This document shows positions 1-10,285 of a stretch of 64,000 nucleotides of DNA, one piece after another. How positions within the stretch are numbered: the stretch's first letter is position 1; each line of letters opens with the position of its first letter. The translations under genes and the position numbers were made by a program. Source of the DNA: Puccinia triticina (lineage: Eukaryota > Basidiomycota > Pucciniomycetes > Pucciniales > Pucciniaceae); contig NC_070560.1 in assembly GCF_026914185.1 (NCBI RefSeq), forward strand, positions 3,711,501-3,775,500, read 5' to 3'. The notes under the pieces are model-generated. The model was given only the letters and a program-made list of their open reading frames with translations. It was not told the origin of the DNA and made no database searches.

Positions 1-1649
1 GAAGGCAAAGGTCTTTGGTCAAGGGAAGGTTCTGAATTCCCATCAGGCTCCTGTAATTACTTAATGAGGAATAAGAAACTGTATAGCATTCCAACACACT
101 CAAAGCAGAAATACTCACATGATACAGTATAAAAGGGTTGCCTCATGGATTTGTTCCATGTTCTGAATCATTTTTGTAAAATCTTTCTTGTTGACAGCTT
201 TGGTTGAAGGAATCTTAAGTGATTCAAGCAATTGCCACACGCCACAGTCACACGAACTTGATGTATTGCCGTAATGCAATTCAAAGATTGCCTGGCCAAC
301 ATTCCATAAAGTGTGCAAGCCGCCTAGTAACGTGAGAAGATTGTTGATTGTGTCTTCATTGTGAGCACTTGGGATTTGCTGGCTTCAAAGACTTTTGACA
401 TTCAAGCAGGTTCCCAGATCACCATCAATAACTTGCAGCTGGCTGAAAAAATCATTTGGTTTGAGGTTGGATTGCTGAATGATACTGGTACAGACTTTGC
501 CAATCCCTTGTGCTGAGTTATCGGAGGCAATCATGAGTTTGAGCATTGTGATCGTCGGGATTGTGTGAGAAACCTGGTCAATTACTGGTGGATTAATGTG
601 GATTGTAGTGGTTGTATTGGTGGGCTTTGCAATAAGCTCAAGTAGAACTTTGGCCACCTGACTCTTCAGTAGAATGGTCCAATGCTTTTTGTCTTCAGGA
701 GATGAAATGAGCATTTGTGGAGAAACACACATCTCAGAGACTTTTTCCATCAAGGAGAGGTAGCTTTCCAGACTCAGATCAGCAGGTGCAATAGAGGACA
801 GAAGAGAGGGTTTGACCTCATGAAGATAGCCCCATGTTCTGTGGAACATCTGGCTGTCATTACCCTGAGATTTTGAATTTACTCGCTGCTTGAAGTCCAG
901 GTTATCAATGCACAAGATTGGTGCAATGGGATCTGATTTTTTCGTTGAAAGCTTCTCCAGGATTTTATCCTCAGCGCAACAAACAAGTGTTTCCAAGGCC
1001 TTGTTGGCGGTTCCACTTGAGGAAGCAAGCCCAATGTAGTTCAGATATCTGCTAACTCAATTGCTCACACCGCACGCCGGGAATGTTAAAGAGTTCTCAA
1101 GTTGTCTGGCATTGTTCCAACGGTTGAGTACAAAGGATACCATTTAACAGACAGTTTTTGAGGTCTGGTTTGCATAAAAGAAGAGAAAATCTATCAAATA
1201 CATTGCAAAGAGGAAAAAGTTTGGTCTACAAAATAATCACAGTGTGAATCCTGTCTTTTTGAGCGGCCATCTTGCCCTGCAAGCCTTTGACCTTCTTGAT
1301 TGCACCATCAAATAGGTCATCATCTGAATCGGGTCCCTCCTTATCAGAATCACTATTGTCCTCAAGTTCGGGTTTGTCTTGTATTTCTTGCTTGGCTTGG
1401 ATTGGAGGTGCTACAGTTTTGCTAAGCTTGTGAGAGATCAGCTGGTACAGGAAGGGCATGTTGTGCTCCACCAGTGTTCTTTCATGGATTTCTCAAGCGG
1501 TCTTGTCTGTGAGGAGATCAGGTTGGATGTGGCCCGCGCTATAATATTTGCCCAAATGAACGGGCGGTTTTTGACGACCAACAATTATGGATGCCTGTTG
1601 TTTTTAGATGGTTAAACCAATATCAGTGCTATTGAAGTATCTCTGATAC
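1..1649 (-). pseudogene. DUF6589-like transposon-associated protein, main body (broken)
   Basis: Reading right to left, coding stretches lie at about 1590-1226, 996-385 and 384-115 with introns between them. Recognisable pieces are a GHIQPDLLTDKTA stretch, ERTLVEHNMPFLYQL, the segment IDNLDF followed by FHRTWGYLHEV, and IDGDLGTCLNV, which together resemble fungal DUF6589-type proteins, a multicopy family in basidiomycetes (recognised from memory, no search run). At least two in-frame stops break it: a TGA directly after DKTA, where Trp is expected, and a TGA at 385-387 between NVKSL and SQQIPSAHNEDT; the frame stays open on both sides of each. An acidic Ser/Asp-rich linker lies at 1310-1370. 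A GTGAGT donor follows codon LLYCI near 115. The gene continues off the left edge. Its upstream part is displaced by the solo LTR at 1650. No intact product is expected. Confidence 0.55.
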
Positions 1650-2603
1650 TGTCAGTCACAGAGTACATGTCACAGTACCTTACACGTACCAAGTACCTGC
1701 AATTGTTCACATTATTCATAGTACATTCCTTTTACACCTTTATTACATATGTACATCATTAGATACAAGCTTAAGAATGTACTCTTATTATACATTACAT
1801 TACAGATAACCATAGTTAAATATAGTTACCATAATGTACTGTTGTTATGAGAGTTAATTTACGTGCAAAACAGTAAGATTACAATACATTGTAATATTAC
1901 TGTACACGTGAAATACCCCAAGACAGGTATCACTCATTTATCCCCTGTTACGCCTCAGTACCTATTTACATAACATATTGGTTATGATATAAATACATAA
2001 ACAATACATGATGTAATCCAATTCAAAGAGCACTGAATGGAATCAATGATTGGTTATGATCAGCTAGTGTGCACAGCTACTGATCCAGGATCAGTACTGA
2101 TCATTACACTGCCCTGATCATTTCCAATGTTGATCCTCATGAGGATCTGCTTCCCTTGAGCGCTTCCAGTTCCTCCCTGGTCCTGAAGCGCCTCCAAGCG
2201 CCTCATGTTCCCTCCTGCTCATTCCCCTCTATATAAACACGCCCCCCAGGACTGTTTATCCCTCAGAATATTATTACAGCAAAGTTTAACCCATACTATA
2301 GTTAAACAGTGCTTTCATTCTCACCCATCATTCAATTCAGGAATACTCTCAACTCTTGATTACCCTTACCTTTCTGTAGGTAAAACCACGAACCCAAGTT
2401 GAGTTATTCCTTGGATGCCTATTAACACCCTGTGTTGATCTGGATGCACCTTAATTGAGCAAGCCTCTCAGTCAAGATTACTGATAGAGTGAAACCTTTT
2501 TACAGGTCTTACCACAAACCCATTGGCCCATCCTTGGCATCTTACACCATCATCTTGATAGTAACAACCCTCTCAGACAATGTTAGTTACCTACAGGCTG
2601 ACA
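1650..2603 (+). repeat. Solo LTR, family A (954 bp), TSD GATAC
   Basis: Begins TGTCAGTCACAGAG and ends CTACAGGCTGACA. It is flanked on both sides by GATAC (1645-1649 and 2604-2608), a perfect 5 bp target duplication. A TATA box (TATATAAA) lies at 2230-2237. The same sequence occurs at 50393-51342 next to Gypsy pol and, interrupted, at 60365-62504. No internal retroelement sequence is attached, so this is a solo LTR left by LTR-LTR recombination. A 65-codon ORF inside it is repeated in the other copies only because the LTR is repeated. Confidence 0.93.
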
Positions 2604-2803
2604 GATACTTTATATTGTGAGGAATGGTGACATACCTTGGACAATATCAAATCCATCCAGAGTTGTTTTCCAACTTCTTTCTTGTTGATGACGTCTTGGA
2701 TAGCATGTATAACGTCCACAGTTGATTCCCATCCCTTTTCTTCGGTTGCCTAGTATCTTTGATGGATGGCAAAATCTGTTGAAATTACTCAGGTGAAAAG
2801 AAT
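2604..2803 (-). pseudogene. Possible upstream exon of the DUF6589-like gene
   Basis: On the minus strand this stretch reads as partly coding-like sequence (RQPKKRDGNQLWTLY, then a Lys-rich segment and a Trp) with one stop. It lies exactly where the exon upstream of the 1-1649 gene should be once the solo LTR is removed, because the GATAC duplication marks both edges of the insertion. Assignment to that gene is inference from position and strand. The sequence is too short and degraded for certainty. Confidence 0.3.
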
Positions 2804-2878
2804 TGTGTGTTGTGGGATTTGAACCCACGACCTTCTACATTCATGAGAGCTGCTCTTATACCACTGAGCTAAACACAC
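2804..2878 (-). tRNA. tRNA-like sequence, probably a pseudogene or SINE head
   Basis: On the minus strand it folds with a perfect 7 bp acceptor stem (GTGTGTT/AACACAC), a 4 bp D stem (GCTC/GAGC), A-box-like TAGCTCAGTGG, and a perfect 5 bp T stem around TTCAAAT (GTGGG/CCCAC). The anticodon arm is poor: GCTCT-CATGAAT-GTAGA pairs at only about three positions and lacks U33, so no anticodon can be named safely. Two related tRNA-like sequences at 6069 and 6407 share CTCATGAATG in the same arm. This argues for a repeat family derived from a tRNA rather than a working tRNA gene. Confidence 0.5.
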
Positions 2879-2884
2879 AGTTGG

Positions 2885-4135
2885 TCTTACTGGTGATATT
2901 TTGGATGTTAGATCATATAGCTTGGCCACTCAAATGGGGCTTGAAGTGCTTTCCTTAATGCTCCCATAAGAGAAAGAATCACTCTGAATCCTCCTCCAGG
3001 CTTTGATGTTCCTTCTGGAAAAGTGCTACTGCTCAAGAAGGCTCTTTACGGCTTGAAGCAAGCTCCAAAAGAGTGGCATTTAACTCTATCATCTTGGCTA
3101 CTTTTGGTCGGATTTAACCGTAGCTATGCTTAGCCGTGTGTATTCTGGTTGTCTAACACCTGGTTGTATGTTCACGTCAATGACATTGCTATTTTCAGTC
3201 CTGAACCTGAAATCTTCAAAAATCTCATTCAAAAACGGTTCAAGATAAAGGATCTTGGCAGCGCAAAACATCTTCTTGGGATGAAAGTCACTCAATTAAT
3301 TGATTTGGTTCATCTTACTCAGACGCATTATATTGAAGAGACGCTTAAAAAATATAAATGTGATATGTTGATTCCACTTGCAACTCCAATGAAACCTGGC
3401 TCTCACTTAGTCAAAGCTTCACAAGGCAAAATTGAGCAATTGGACAAAATGAACGTGCGTTATCGAGGACTTGTTGGCGCTCTAAACTATCTCAGCGTTA
3501 CCACTAGGCCAGACATTACGTTCACCGTAGGATGTCTTTTGCAGTTTCTCAAGAACCCAGGTATTCTACACTGGGACGCTGCAGTACACTGTTTAAAATA
3601 TCTGAAGGGCTCAAAAGACTTTGGCATCACTCTTTGTAAAACTCCGGTTGGACAATCGGATTTTCTTTCTTATGTGGATGCAAGTTGGGCCAGTTGTCCA
3701 TTAACCGCTAAGTCAACAACCGGCTATCTTATCCTCTGGAACAATAATCTAGTTTCATGGCGGTCTAGAAAGCAAGCTACAACTTTGTTATCCTCCACTG
3801 AAGCCAAATATATTGCCATCACCGAAGTAACAAAAGAACTCCTCTGGCTAAAAATGGTTTTGGATTCTGCTTTGAAAATTAAAATATCTCTACCTTTTAA
3901 AATATTTGAAGATAACCAAGGGGCTATAATGCTAGCGAATAATGAAGCAAATCACTCAGCTTTCAAAACAAAGCATATGAACCTTTGCTTTCACTTTGTA
4001 CGAGCAGAAATCATCGCCGAAACAATCTCTTTAGTCTATAAGCGAACGCATATGATGCTAGCTGATTTTCTCACTAAATCCATTGGTAGAGCTTCTATTT
4101 TCAAGGTCCTCAATGACGTTTGGTGCATGGGGGTG
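2885..4135 (+). pseudogene. Copia-type pol fragment (reverse transcriptase to RNase H)
   Basis: The frame carries Ty1/Copia landmarks in order: PPGF near 2997, KALYGLKQAPKEWH (3035-3080), the catalytic block at 3170-3190, the LLGMKV and TRPDI segments, SSTEAKY of RNase H, KHMNL, and ADFLTK near 4060. It is damaged in two ways. A TAG stop sits at 3131-3133 between NRSYA and PCVFW. In the RT active site the YVDD box reads HVND, with codon AAT at 3179-3181 in place of the first aspartate. Integrase, protease and gag are absent, so the left part is lost near 2885. Immediately downstream are a purine-rich tract (GCATGGGGGTG) and the LTR start at 4136. It is plus strand and separates pieces of a minus-strand gene. 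Confidence 0.9.
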
Positions 4136-4191
4136 TGTTGGAATAGATGCGCGGCGGGCGCAGTGATCATTGCGGAGCTCAGACGGTGACG
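4136..4191 (+). repeat. Stub of the Copia 3' LTR
   Basis: TGTTGGAATAGATGCGC follows the polypurine tract directly; TGTTGGAATA is a common start for Copia LTRs. Only about 55 bp remain before unrelated minus-strand coding sequence begins, so the LTR is truncated. The exact right end is uncertain. Confidence 0.6.
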
Positions 4192-4413
4192 TCACAAGTG
4201 CAAACGCTTCAAAAACTCCACGCTATTGTCAGGGAGGAAAGCAAGTAAAAAGTCCTTGGGCGGAATCCCAAGCTCATCCATTAGCTGAAAGACGCGCGTG
4301 ATTTTTGAGTGCATGGAATTTCTTCTTTGGACCATGTTTGATGTATGTTGAGATGGAAACTTGTTGTTGATAGTCAATGGCAAGTCAAGTTGGAGTGGTG
4401 TATGTATGCGCAC
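4192..4413 (-). pseudogene. N-terminal fragment of a DUF6589-like protein
   Basis: A 73-codon stretch contains KITRVFQLMDELGIPPKDF followed by LLAFLPDN, which resembles the N-terminal segment of fungal DUF6589-type proteins. Strand and order fit the amino end of the gene whose body lies at 1-1649, now separated by the Copia fragment and the solo LTR. That they are one gene is inference. The reading ends at the Copia LTR stub. Confidence 0.4.
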
Positions 4414-5378
4414 TAGGAGCTGATTGAGTGACTTCTGTAAGTTTGAAAAAAAAGAGTAGTTGTCTGATTATGTCAGAAAAGTATGGACTTGTGTTCAATC
4501 TGGAGACTCAAGATTTTCGGATTTGGCAATCTTGTAAAATTTCTTCTTGGTCCAACGCTCATGGGTTTTCCTTGTAATCTAGATGAGCACATCCGCAAGA
4601 TGCTGGGCTACATTGTACACTAAATTAATCATGCGCTGAGAGGGATACAAAGGCAGTGGAGCCGGACCAAAGTCCGTTACACCAAAACAGCTCAACCGTG
4701 ACGCGGTTAAATTGCCAGATTAGACTCAAGTCCCTCCTTGGGAGGGTTGCTCGCGCAAGTTACTGCCCCGCAGAAGGCGGGGCTTGTGTTAAGTTTGAGT
4801 TTGGCCACATATCCTGGCCTCTTGACAAAAATGATTGTGTGATTTTTTTTTCTTTTCAAAATCCACATGTGCACATGCAAGTGAACTTTTTTTCACTTTG
4901 TTAATAGTCACCCTAATGTACGCGCGCACATTGAGGTGGAAATATCACAGGATGGGCCTTTCACAGCCACATGTAAAGTAAAAACTTTGTGTTGAGACAC
5001 CAATTGTCTCCCTGATGTATGCAAGTACATGAGGGGGACAATATGACATACTGCGCCTTTCACATCCCCATGAAAAGGACACACTGGTCATGGAGCCAAG
5101 AAAGGCCTATATTTTGGATGAGTTCTGGATGAATTCCAGATGAGTTCTGGATTATTCCTTGGCAAGTTATGGTTTATTTCAGGATGATTTCCAACTGATT
5201 TGAAGCTCACTTCCAGTCTTGTTCATACCTATTGAACATTTCTTTACCAAAGGCCTCCAGCACAGTTATGGAAAAAAGTTACAGTAAGGCACTCCCTGGG
5301 GAGTGGGAACATATCTGCCCTGGTGTGAGGTTTGAAAATTGTGTGTTGTGAAGAAAGCACACACAAAATTTATACGTG
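4414..5378. other. Intergenic, no gene seen; two imperfect hairpin repeats
   Basis: No supported coding sequence. Two roughly 95 bp imperfect direct copies lie at about 4900-4990 and 4995-5090. Each holds an inverted repeat: TCACCCTAATGT...ACATTGAGGTGGA at 4907-4940 and TGTCTCCCTGATGTA...TACATGAGGGGGACA at 5004-5041. Both are followed by CCTTTCACA and CCCATG-like sequence. A short GC-rich hairpin (CCCCGCAGAAGGCGGGG) lies near 4765. Confidence 0.45.
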
Positions 5379-5945
5379 TCAGGCTTGGGGATGCCAGGAG
5401 TAGGATAACTCCTCTAGCTACACCAGCAACTAGGTCAAGGTGCGTAGGTTAGCGCGGTAAAAGCGCAAATTAGAATATGAAAATAACTTAAGTTATTTTC
5501 ACTTTCAAAAAAGGTAACAGAGGGGCCAGGAGCTCCTGGGGTGTTTAAGTGCCCTCCAAGGTTTATACTGGGTCTGAGCACGGGTGCGCAGAGGTTTTTT
5601 AATGCCTGTGACTTCTGGGGCCCGGTTAGGGGGGTAGTTTGAACGTAAAAAGTTCCCAGGGGGTAGTTTTGGGATAAAATCTCAATAGAAAAGAAAACAG
5701 TGGACTTACTTGGAAAAGAGGGTCCACAAAAAAGCAAGAGCTCAAATTGAGAACCAAGATTCCGGTGACAGCAGGCTAGCGGAAAAGTTGGAAGGATGAG
5801 GGCGGGGCTAAGGAAGAGGTAGAGGCAAAGTGGTTTATGAATCTGGGGAGGCTTTTACTTACTCAAAAGCCTCCCTTTATATACTCTTGCTGCAACTGGT
5901 AGGGTTGCTGTTCATTGCAAATTTCTCTTGTCTTCTGGGTCGGGG
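5379..5945 (+). repeat. LTR-like segment, family TGTCAGGCTTGG
   Basis: Starts TGTCAGGCTTGGGGATGCC. It aligns by eye with the minus strand starting at 60119 (same start, then CTCTAGCTACAC, GTAACRGAGGGGCC, GGGGTAGTTTGA and a TGGACTTACT block). A TATATA motif at 5878-5883 fits an LTR promoter. I could not find a matching end or target duplication, so the right boundary is approximate. Confidence 0.45.
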
Positions 5946-6068
5946 GTGTTGAAGTGTCAATCTAGCACTGCTTAACACGTTGTTGCTTACACATCCAATC
6001 ACCATTGGAGGCAAAAACACACATTATCACAAGCATAAATTTACGGTATTCAACTGCAACATAGCAAT

Positions 6069-6140
6069 GTGTACTTAGCTCAATGGTTAGAACATTACTC
6101 ATGAATGCTGAGTGTGTGAGTTTGACTCTCACAGTACACA
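6069..6140 (+). tRNA. tRNA-like sequence 1 of tandem pair
   Basis: Perfect 7 bp acceptor stem GTGTACT/AGTACAC, box A TAGCTCAATGGTTAG, and perfect T stem GTGAG/CTCAC. The anticodon arm contains CTCATGAATG but pairs weakly. Probably a tRNA-derived repeat head, not a functional tRNA. Confidence 0.45.
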
Positions 6141-6406
6141 AGGTTGTGGGTTCAACACCCACTTCACTCGGACCTTTCTTTGCACTTGTTCAACAGGTTA
6201 TGAGCCCAGGTAGCGCTTGCTGCTTCAAAATTGAACTTGGAAAGATTGGTGCATTGCGTGCAACCCTGTATCAAGCATGGGGAATGTTGAAGTGACAATA
6301 TAGCACTGATTAACACATTTTTGCTTACACATCCAATCATCATTGGAGGAAACACCACACATCATCATAAGCATACATCTTCTGTATTCAACTGAAACAT
6401 AGCAAA

Positions 6407-6417
6407 GTGTACTTAGA

Positions 6418-6449
<32 letters not shown>

Positions 6450-6480
6450 TCAGTATGTGAGTTTTATCTCACAGTACACA
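6407..6480 (+). tRNA. tRNA-like sequence 2 of tandem pair
   Basis: Same acceptor stem GTGTACT/AGTACAC as the copy at 6069. Box A has drifted to TAGATCAATGGTTAG, and the T arm is still paired. It is part of the second 339 bp unit. Confidence 0.42.
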
Positions 6481-6515
6481 AGGTTGTGGGTTCAACATAC
6501 ACTTCACTTGTTTGA

Positions 6516-8877
6516 TAGGGGGAACAATCAGTTTAGACAGGAGTGATTGAGTATTTTACCACTCACATCACTCCTGTTCATTGTTCTTGATGACATGGTG
6601 AGCTCTTCCTTGGTCTGAGGAAGAGTTCTTTTCATGATGTTGTTTCTTGACTGTTCATCTTTGGCCGGGGGAGGATTGGTAGTTTACTTTCATTGCTACC
6701 CTCCTCTTTCTATTTCCAATCAATCTTTTGATTGACAATTTCTTAGTTCAATACACCAGGGGGGGAATGGTTGCGCTCTCCAGAGAGTGCCAGATGGTAA
6801 TTTCTTTCAGTAATGCTGCCAGATTTGAGTTGTGTGTTGGTTTGAAATCAGTCTTGTGCTAGCTTGAAGTTATCTCCATATGATATCAATTGCTGCTTGA
6901 GCCAATACTTGATCATTCTGGTGGTTTAACACCAACAAAGGGCTAACCATTCTCAGTATGTGTTCCAATCATTCCTGTTAATTGCAGCTGATGTGGACCC
7001 TTTCCTCAGAGGCTGCAGGCATGATGAATTTGAAAACTAATCTACTTCCAAAAAGGGACCCACACACACATATATATATAAGATCTACTGGGTACTCCTA
7101 ATGGCAGTTGAAATAATAATAGCTTATCACAATTTTGGAGGTTGGAGTGGAACCCAGCTGAACCTAAAAGTGCCAGTGGAGGCAGTTGCCGGGGACAATC
7201 TTGGGTAATGCATGAAGTCTGGACTGGAAATAGGTGACTTTCACTCAAGATGATGTGGTCCATCATGATCAGAGTCATCAGAACCAAGAGTGGAGGTGAC
7301 TGGGTCTGAAGATTACCTCTTCCATGAAGCATGGTGTATTATGTCACCTCAACCCCGCAATGATTGGCTGCCAGGCAGATTGCGGATGGTTGGGCCAGAT
7401 CTCCTTCTGAACCAAACCTAGCTGAAATGAACCAAAGCTCCACAACACAGGAATATATTCCCATCAATGACCTCTTTGATATCCAGTTTTCAGAGTCAAG
7501 CAAGTTGACCAAAAGAATCATTTGCAGGCCAGGAGGTGGATGACAGAAAGTTGTCATCTGCCCATGTACCACCAGTGGTGCCTGACCACAAGTGGTACTA
7601 GAAATTGGCTTGCATATTGTTATATTGTTGCCCACCTTTCTGGTGATAGTGCCACTGGTGGCCAGATCAACTGGTGATACGGTTGTGGCAGGGGAAAACA
7701 TAATAGGTAGTCACTGACTTGATGGGTTGAAAGAAATGCTGTTGGGTTGTTGGCCAGACATTTTGTTATGAAGTGCTGTGGAGCCAAGGGGATCTACATA
7801 TTGAAAGGGCTTCTGAGTGTTGTGCTGTGCGGAGGAGATAACTGCTGTTCCTTGTGTTGGTCACGTGGACAGCGGAAATGGTGTCCAAAGCCATTGGAAT
7901 CTGTGAATAATTCACAGATCCCAACACTCTTCTAGGGGGGCCTGCTTGATGCTGTGTGGATCAGGGTCATAACATGGCTCATGTCTGTATTATCAGCAGC
8001 CTCTAGATTCAGACTCAACTTCAATAAATCAGCCTTTGCAACAACACCACTGAGTTTCCCCAAGCTGCTCTGGTCGAGCAAACCCCTGAAGTGTTCCACG
8101 TTGAGTGTAGGCTGTGTGATCTCTTCACAGGTTTTATAGAATAAGCATGAGCTTAACACCGGGAAATCCATCCCTTGTTGAGTTGTTCAGTGAGCCTGAG
8201 ATGGTCCACTAGTTGGACCTGCTGAATTGTTTTGTGAGAAGTGTGCAGTTCTTCCAGGTTTCTTTGGTATTGCTTCAATTTATGTTGGGTAGAATGAATG
8301 TCTTGATGCCTGAATGCAAGAGGCAGGTGATTGCTGCTTGGTCTTTCATCAATGGCAGGGGATTGTGAATTTTCCTACCTTCTTGAAGCCAGATTCAGAG
8401 GTCTGTTCATCTCTGGATACTTGAACTGGGTATTAGTTGTGCACTTCTAAATGTGGACTGATTAGGAGTGTGAATAAGTGGGAGCTCAGGTAGTGCCTTG
8501 TGGAAGCTGTGGAAGATCCTGCTGCTTAGATTAGGATGAATGTGTTTCTGTCCAACCAATTATGAATTAATGAACAGGAATTGAGCAGGATGGACCTGGG
8601 CATCAAGGTGGAAGGAATTGATCTAGCTCAGTGTACCTCATGATTTTAATTGATAGGTGTTTGAGAGGCGGATATTTGTTTCTTCTGAGAGTAAAGTTGA
8701 CGATACCCTTCTTCTATTGGTCTTGGAGATTCTCATCTGGCTTCTTCTTTTCTATTGATTTTTCTTCCTGTTTTGCTTCCGTCTCTTTGAACACTCAATC
8801 TGACATTTCTTGAAATCTATCATAACTCCCGCCAACTCAATCGGATCCCTCAATACTGCTACATCCACTGTCTAATC
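6516..8877. other. Long stretch without a supportable gene
   Basis: Several open frames of 60-120 codons occur on both strands but none shows a motif, intron pattern or match to the repeated families in this window. At 6754-6795 a G-rich run is followed by a short inverted repeat around CTCTCCAGAGAG; a similar arrangement occurs inverted at 60318-60355, which hints at an LTR edge of an unidentified element. The 8500-8877 part may hold the promoter and 5' end of gene Z. Confidence 0.35.
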
Positions 8878-9697
8878 ATGATTGAGCTTGCTGGGAATAT
8901 ACATATGTCCAATACTAGTCCGGTCAATATATGTGGGATTGAGGATAAGATTCACATTGACAATACTTGCATAGTGTCATATCAGCTCTCTTCCAATTTA
9001 TCCATGTCACCCTACCAGAAGTACAACATCGTGCTCATGAAGTCAACTTCTGCACCTGTGCCCGCCATATTGTACTACTTCTGCACAGAGATTTTCTTCA
9101 GCGGCCAGCTTATTGTTCACTCTGATGCAATTCCCCCAAAGATTCTTGTTGAAAAATTGGACTGGCAGGTTCACTGGGGGAACTTTTCACTTGCTTGGGA
9201 ATTCGCAAAGACCCACGCCTTTGGTACAGCCTATGTAGTCAAGGTCCACTTCGATCAGATCGTAGGTTGTGTGGGGTATATTGAAGTTGTTGATAACAAA
9301 TGGAACAGAGTACTTATTTTACATTAACTCCTCCAAGATGCCCCCCACATTGCTCTGGTTGGCAATTTGTTATTAGAACTGACACAGGCTGAAATCAACA
9401 TACAGCGCAACATTGGTCACATCAAGTTTGATGCTAAACAAGCTCAAGCACACAAATGTTTTCAAACTCTTTCCCGCAGGGATACTATCAGTTTTGGTGG
9501 TTTTGGGCCAGGACCGTCCAATGCCGGCAGCAGAATGGTCACTATTGGTGTAAGTTGTTCATCTCAGGGATTAAAGACAGTCCTTGAATTCTGACGGCAT
9601 GTGTCTCTTGCAGGTTGAGCATGACGTCAAGCTGCATAGACATAAAAAGACTACCTACAAATTAAGGAACAATCCTAAGAAGTGTTTTGAACTTTGA
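8878..9697 (+). pseudogene. Gene Z, copy 1 (module protein of unknown function, one stop)
   Basis: No domain recognised. Exon 1 reads from ATG 8878 through SPVNICGIEDKIH, LDWQVHWGNFSLAW, AFGTAYVVKVHFDQIVGCVG and, after an in-frame TAA at 9325-9327, through KQAQAHKCFQT and DTISFGGF. A GT-AG intron at 9550-9613 joins it to a short basic last exon (VEHDVKLHRHKKTTYKLRNN) ending in TGA at 9695-9697. The copy at 47387-46761 has the same order of blocks (RLNWQVHQGHFPLAH, AVGTVYVVKVHINPIFGCVG, AQAHRIFQTT, VEHASKITRS) and an intron at the same place, so the gene model is supported by comparison. It is convergent with gene Y, 588 bp away, in both copies. The conserved spacing suggests that it belongs to the same element. 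The stop makes this copy probably inactive. Confidence 0.6.
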
Positions 9698-10285
9698 GTC
9701 AACAATTGGAAGGCACCTTCCCAGGCCAGAAAACATCAAAAGAAGAAGATCCGCCGTAATCAACAGTAGCCTACTTTTTTTGCAATGTGTTGCAGCTAGG
9801 GAAAGCTCTCCCATCCTAAAGCTGTATAGTCATATACGTTCCACAGATTCCTCCATGGAATTTAAGGGCCCATGACTCCGCTTGATCCATGACCTATTGA
9901 GAAGTAGTGTTGAGAATCCAACTGGTGCAGGGGGCTGAAGTAGAAGGTGGGTGCCATGATACCACCCAGGACTCAGTCCGTCTCAGCAAGCTTCCTTTTT
10001 AGCAGCTCAGTGAATTTTGTGGTGAACAATGGGACCAAACTTGCAAGACTATTTGGTGAGTGGGGGGAGGAGAACATAAATCCCTATAGTTTGCACCTGC
10101 CAATTTGTGGATTGATTGTGTGACCCTCAAGGTAATATACAGGACTATTGTGAATATCAATGGTCAGAAATTTCCAAGAAAAATGGGGGAAGACAACCGG
10201 ATCACATTCTTATGACTATTTACAAGGTGAGCTGTCAGTTTTAGAGGCAATATTCTCAATATCAGCTGTTCAGCAGCCTGAAGTG
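9698..10285. other. Spacer between convergent genes Z and Y, copy 1
   Basis: Lies between the 3' ends of gene Z (plus) and gene Y (minus). It should hold the 3' UTRs of both. No further gene, repeat or clear hairpin seen. Confidence 0.4.

Larger units (their letters stand above)
5948..6515 (+). repeat. Tandemly duplicated SINE-like unit with tRNA-like heads
   Basis: Two copies of a unit of about 339 bp start near 5948 and 6287 (TGTTGAAGTGTCAATCTAGC and TGTTGAAGTGACAATATAGC). Each carries a tRNA-like sequence (6069-6140, 6407-6480) followed by GGTTGTGGGTTCAAC, a second B-box-like motif. The structure suggests a Pol III-transcribed tRNA-derived repeat. I see no poly-A or simple-sequence tail, so the SINE label is tentative. 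Confidence 0.5.

Noticed and set aside
2205..2402. 65-codon ORF repeated at 2205 and 50593 as a conserved small protein
   Set aside because: It is part of the family A LTR, so its conservation is only that of the LTR.
7042..8171. ORFs of 60-120 codons on both strands
   Set aside because: No motif, no repeated counterpart in the window, no intron logic; consistent with chance frames.
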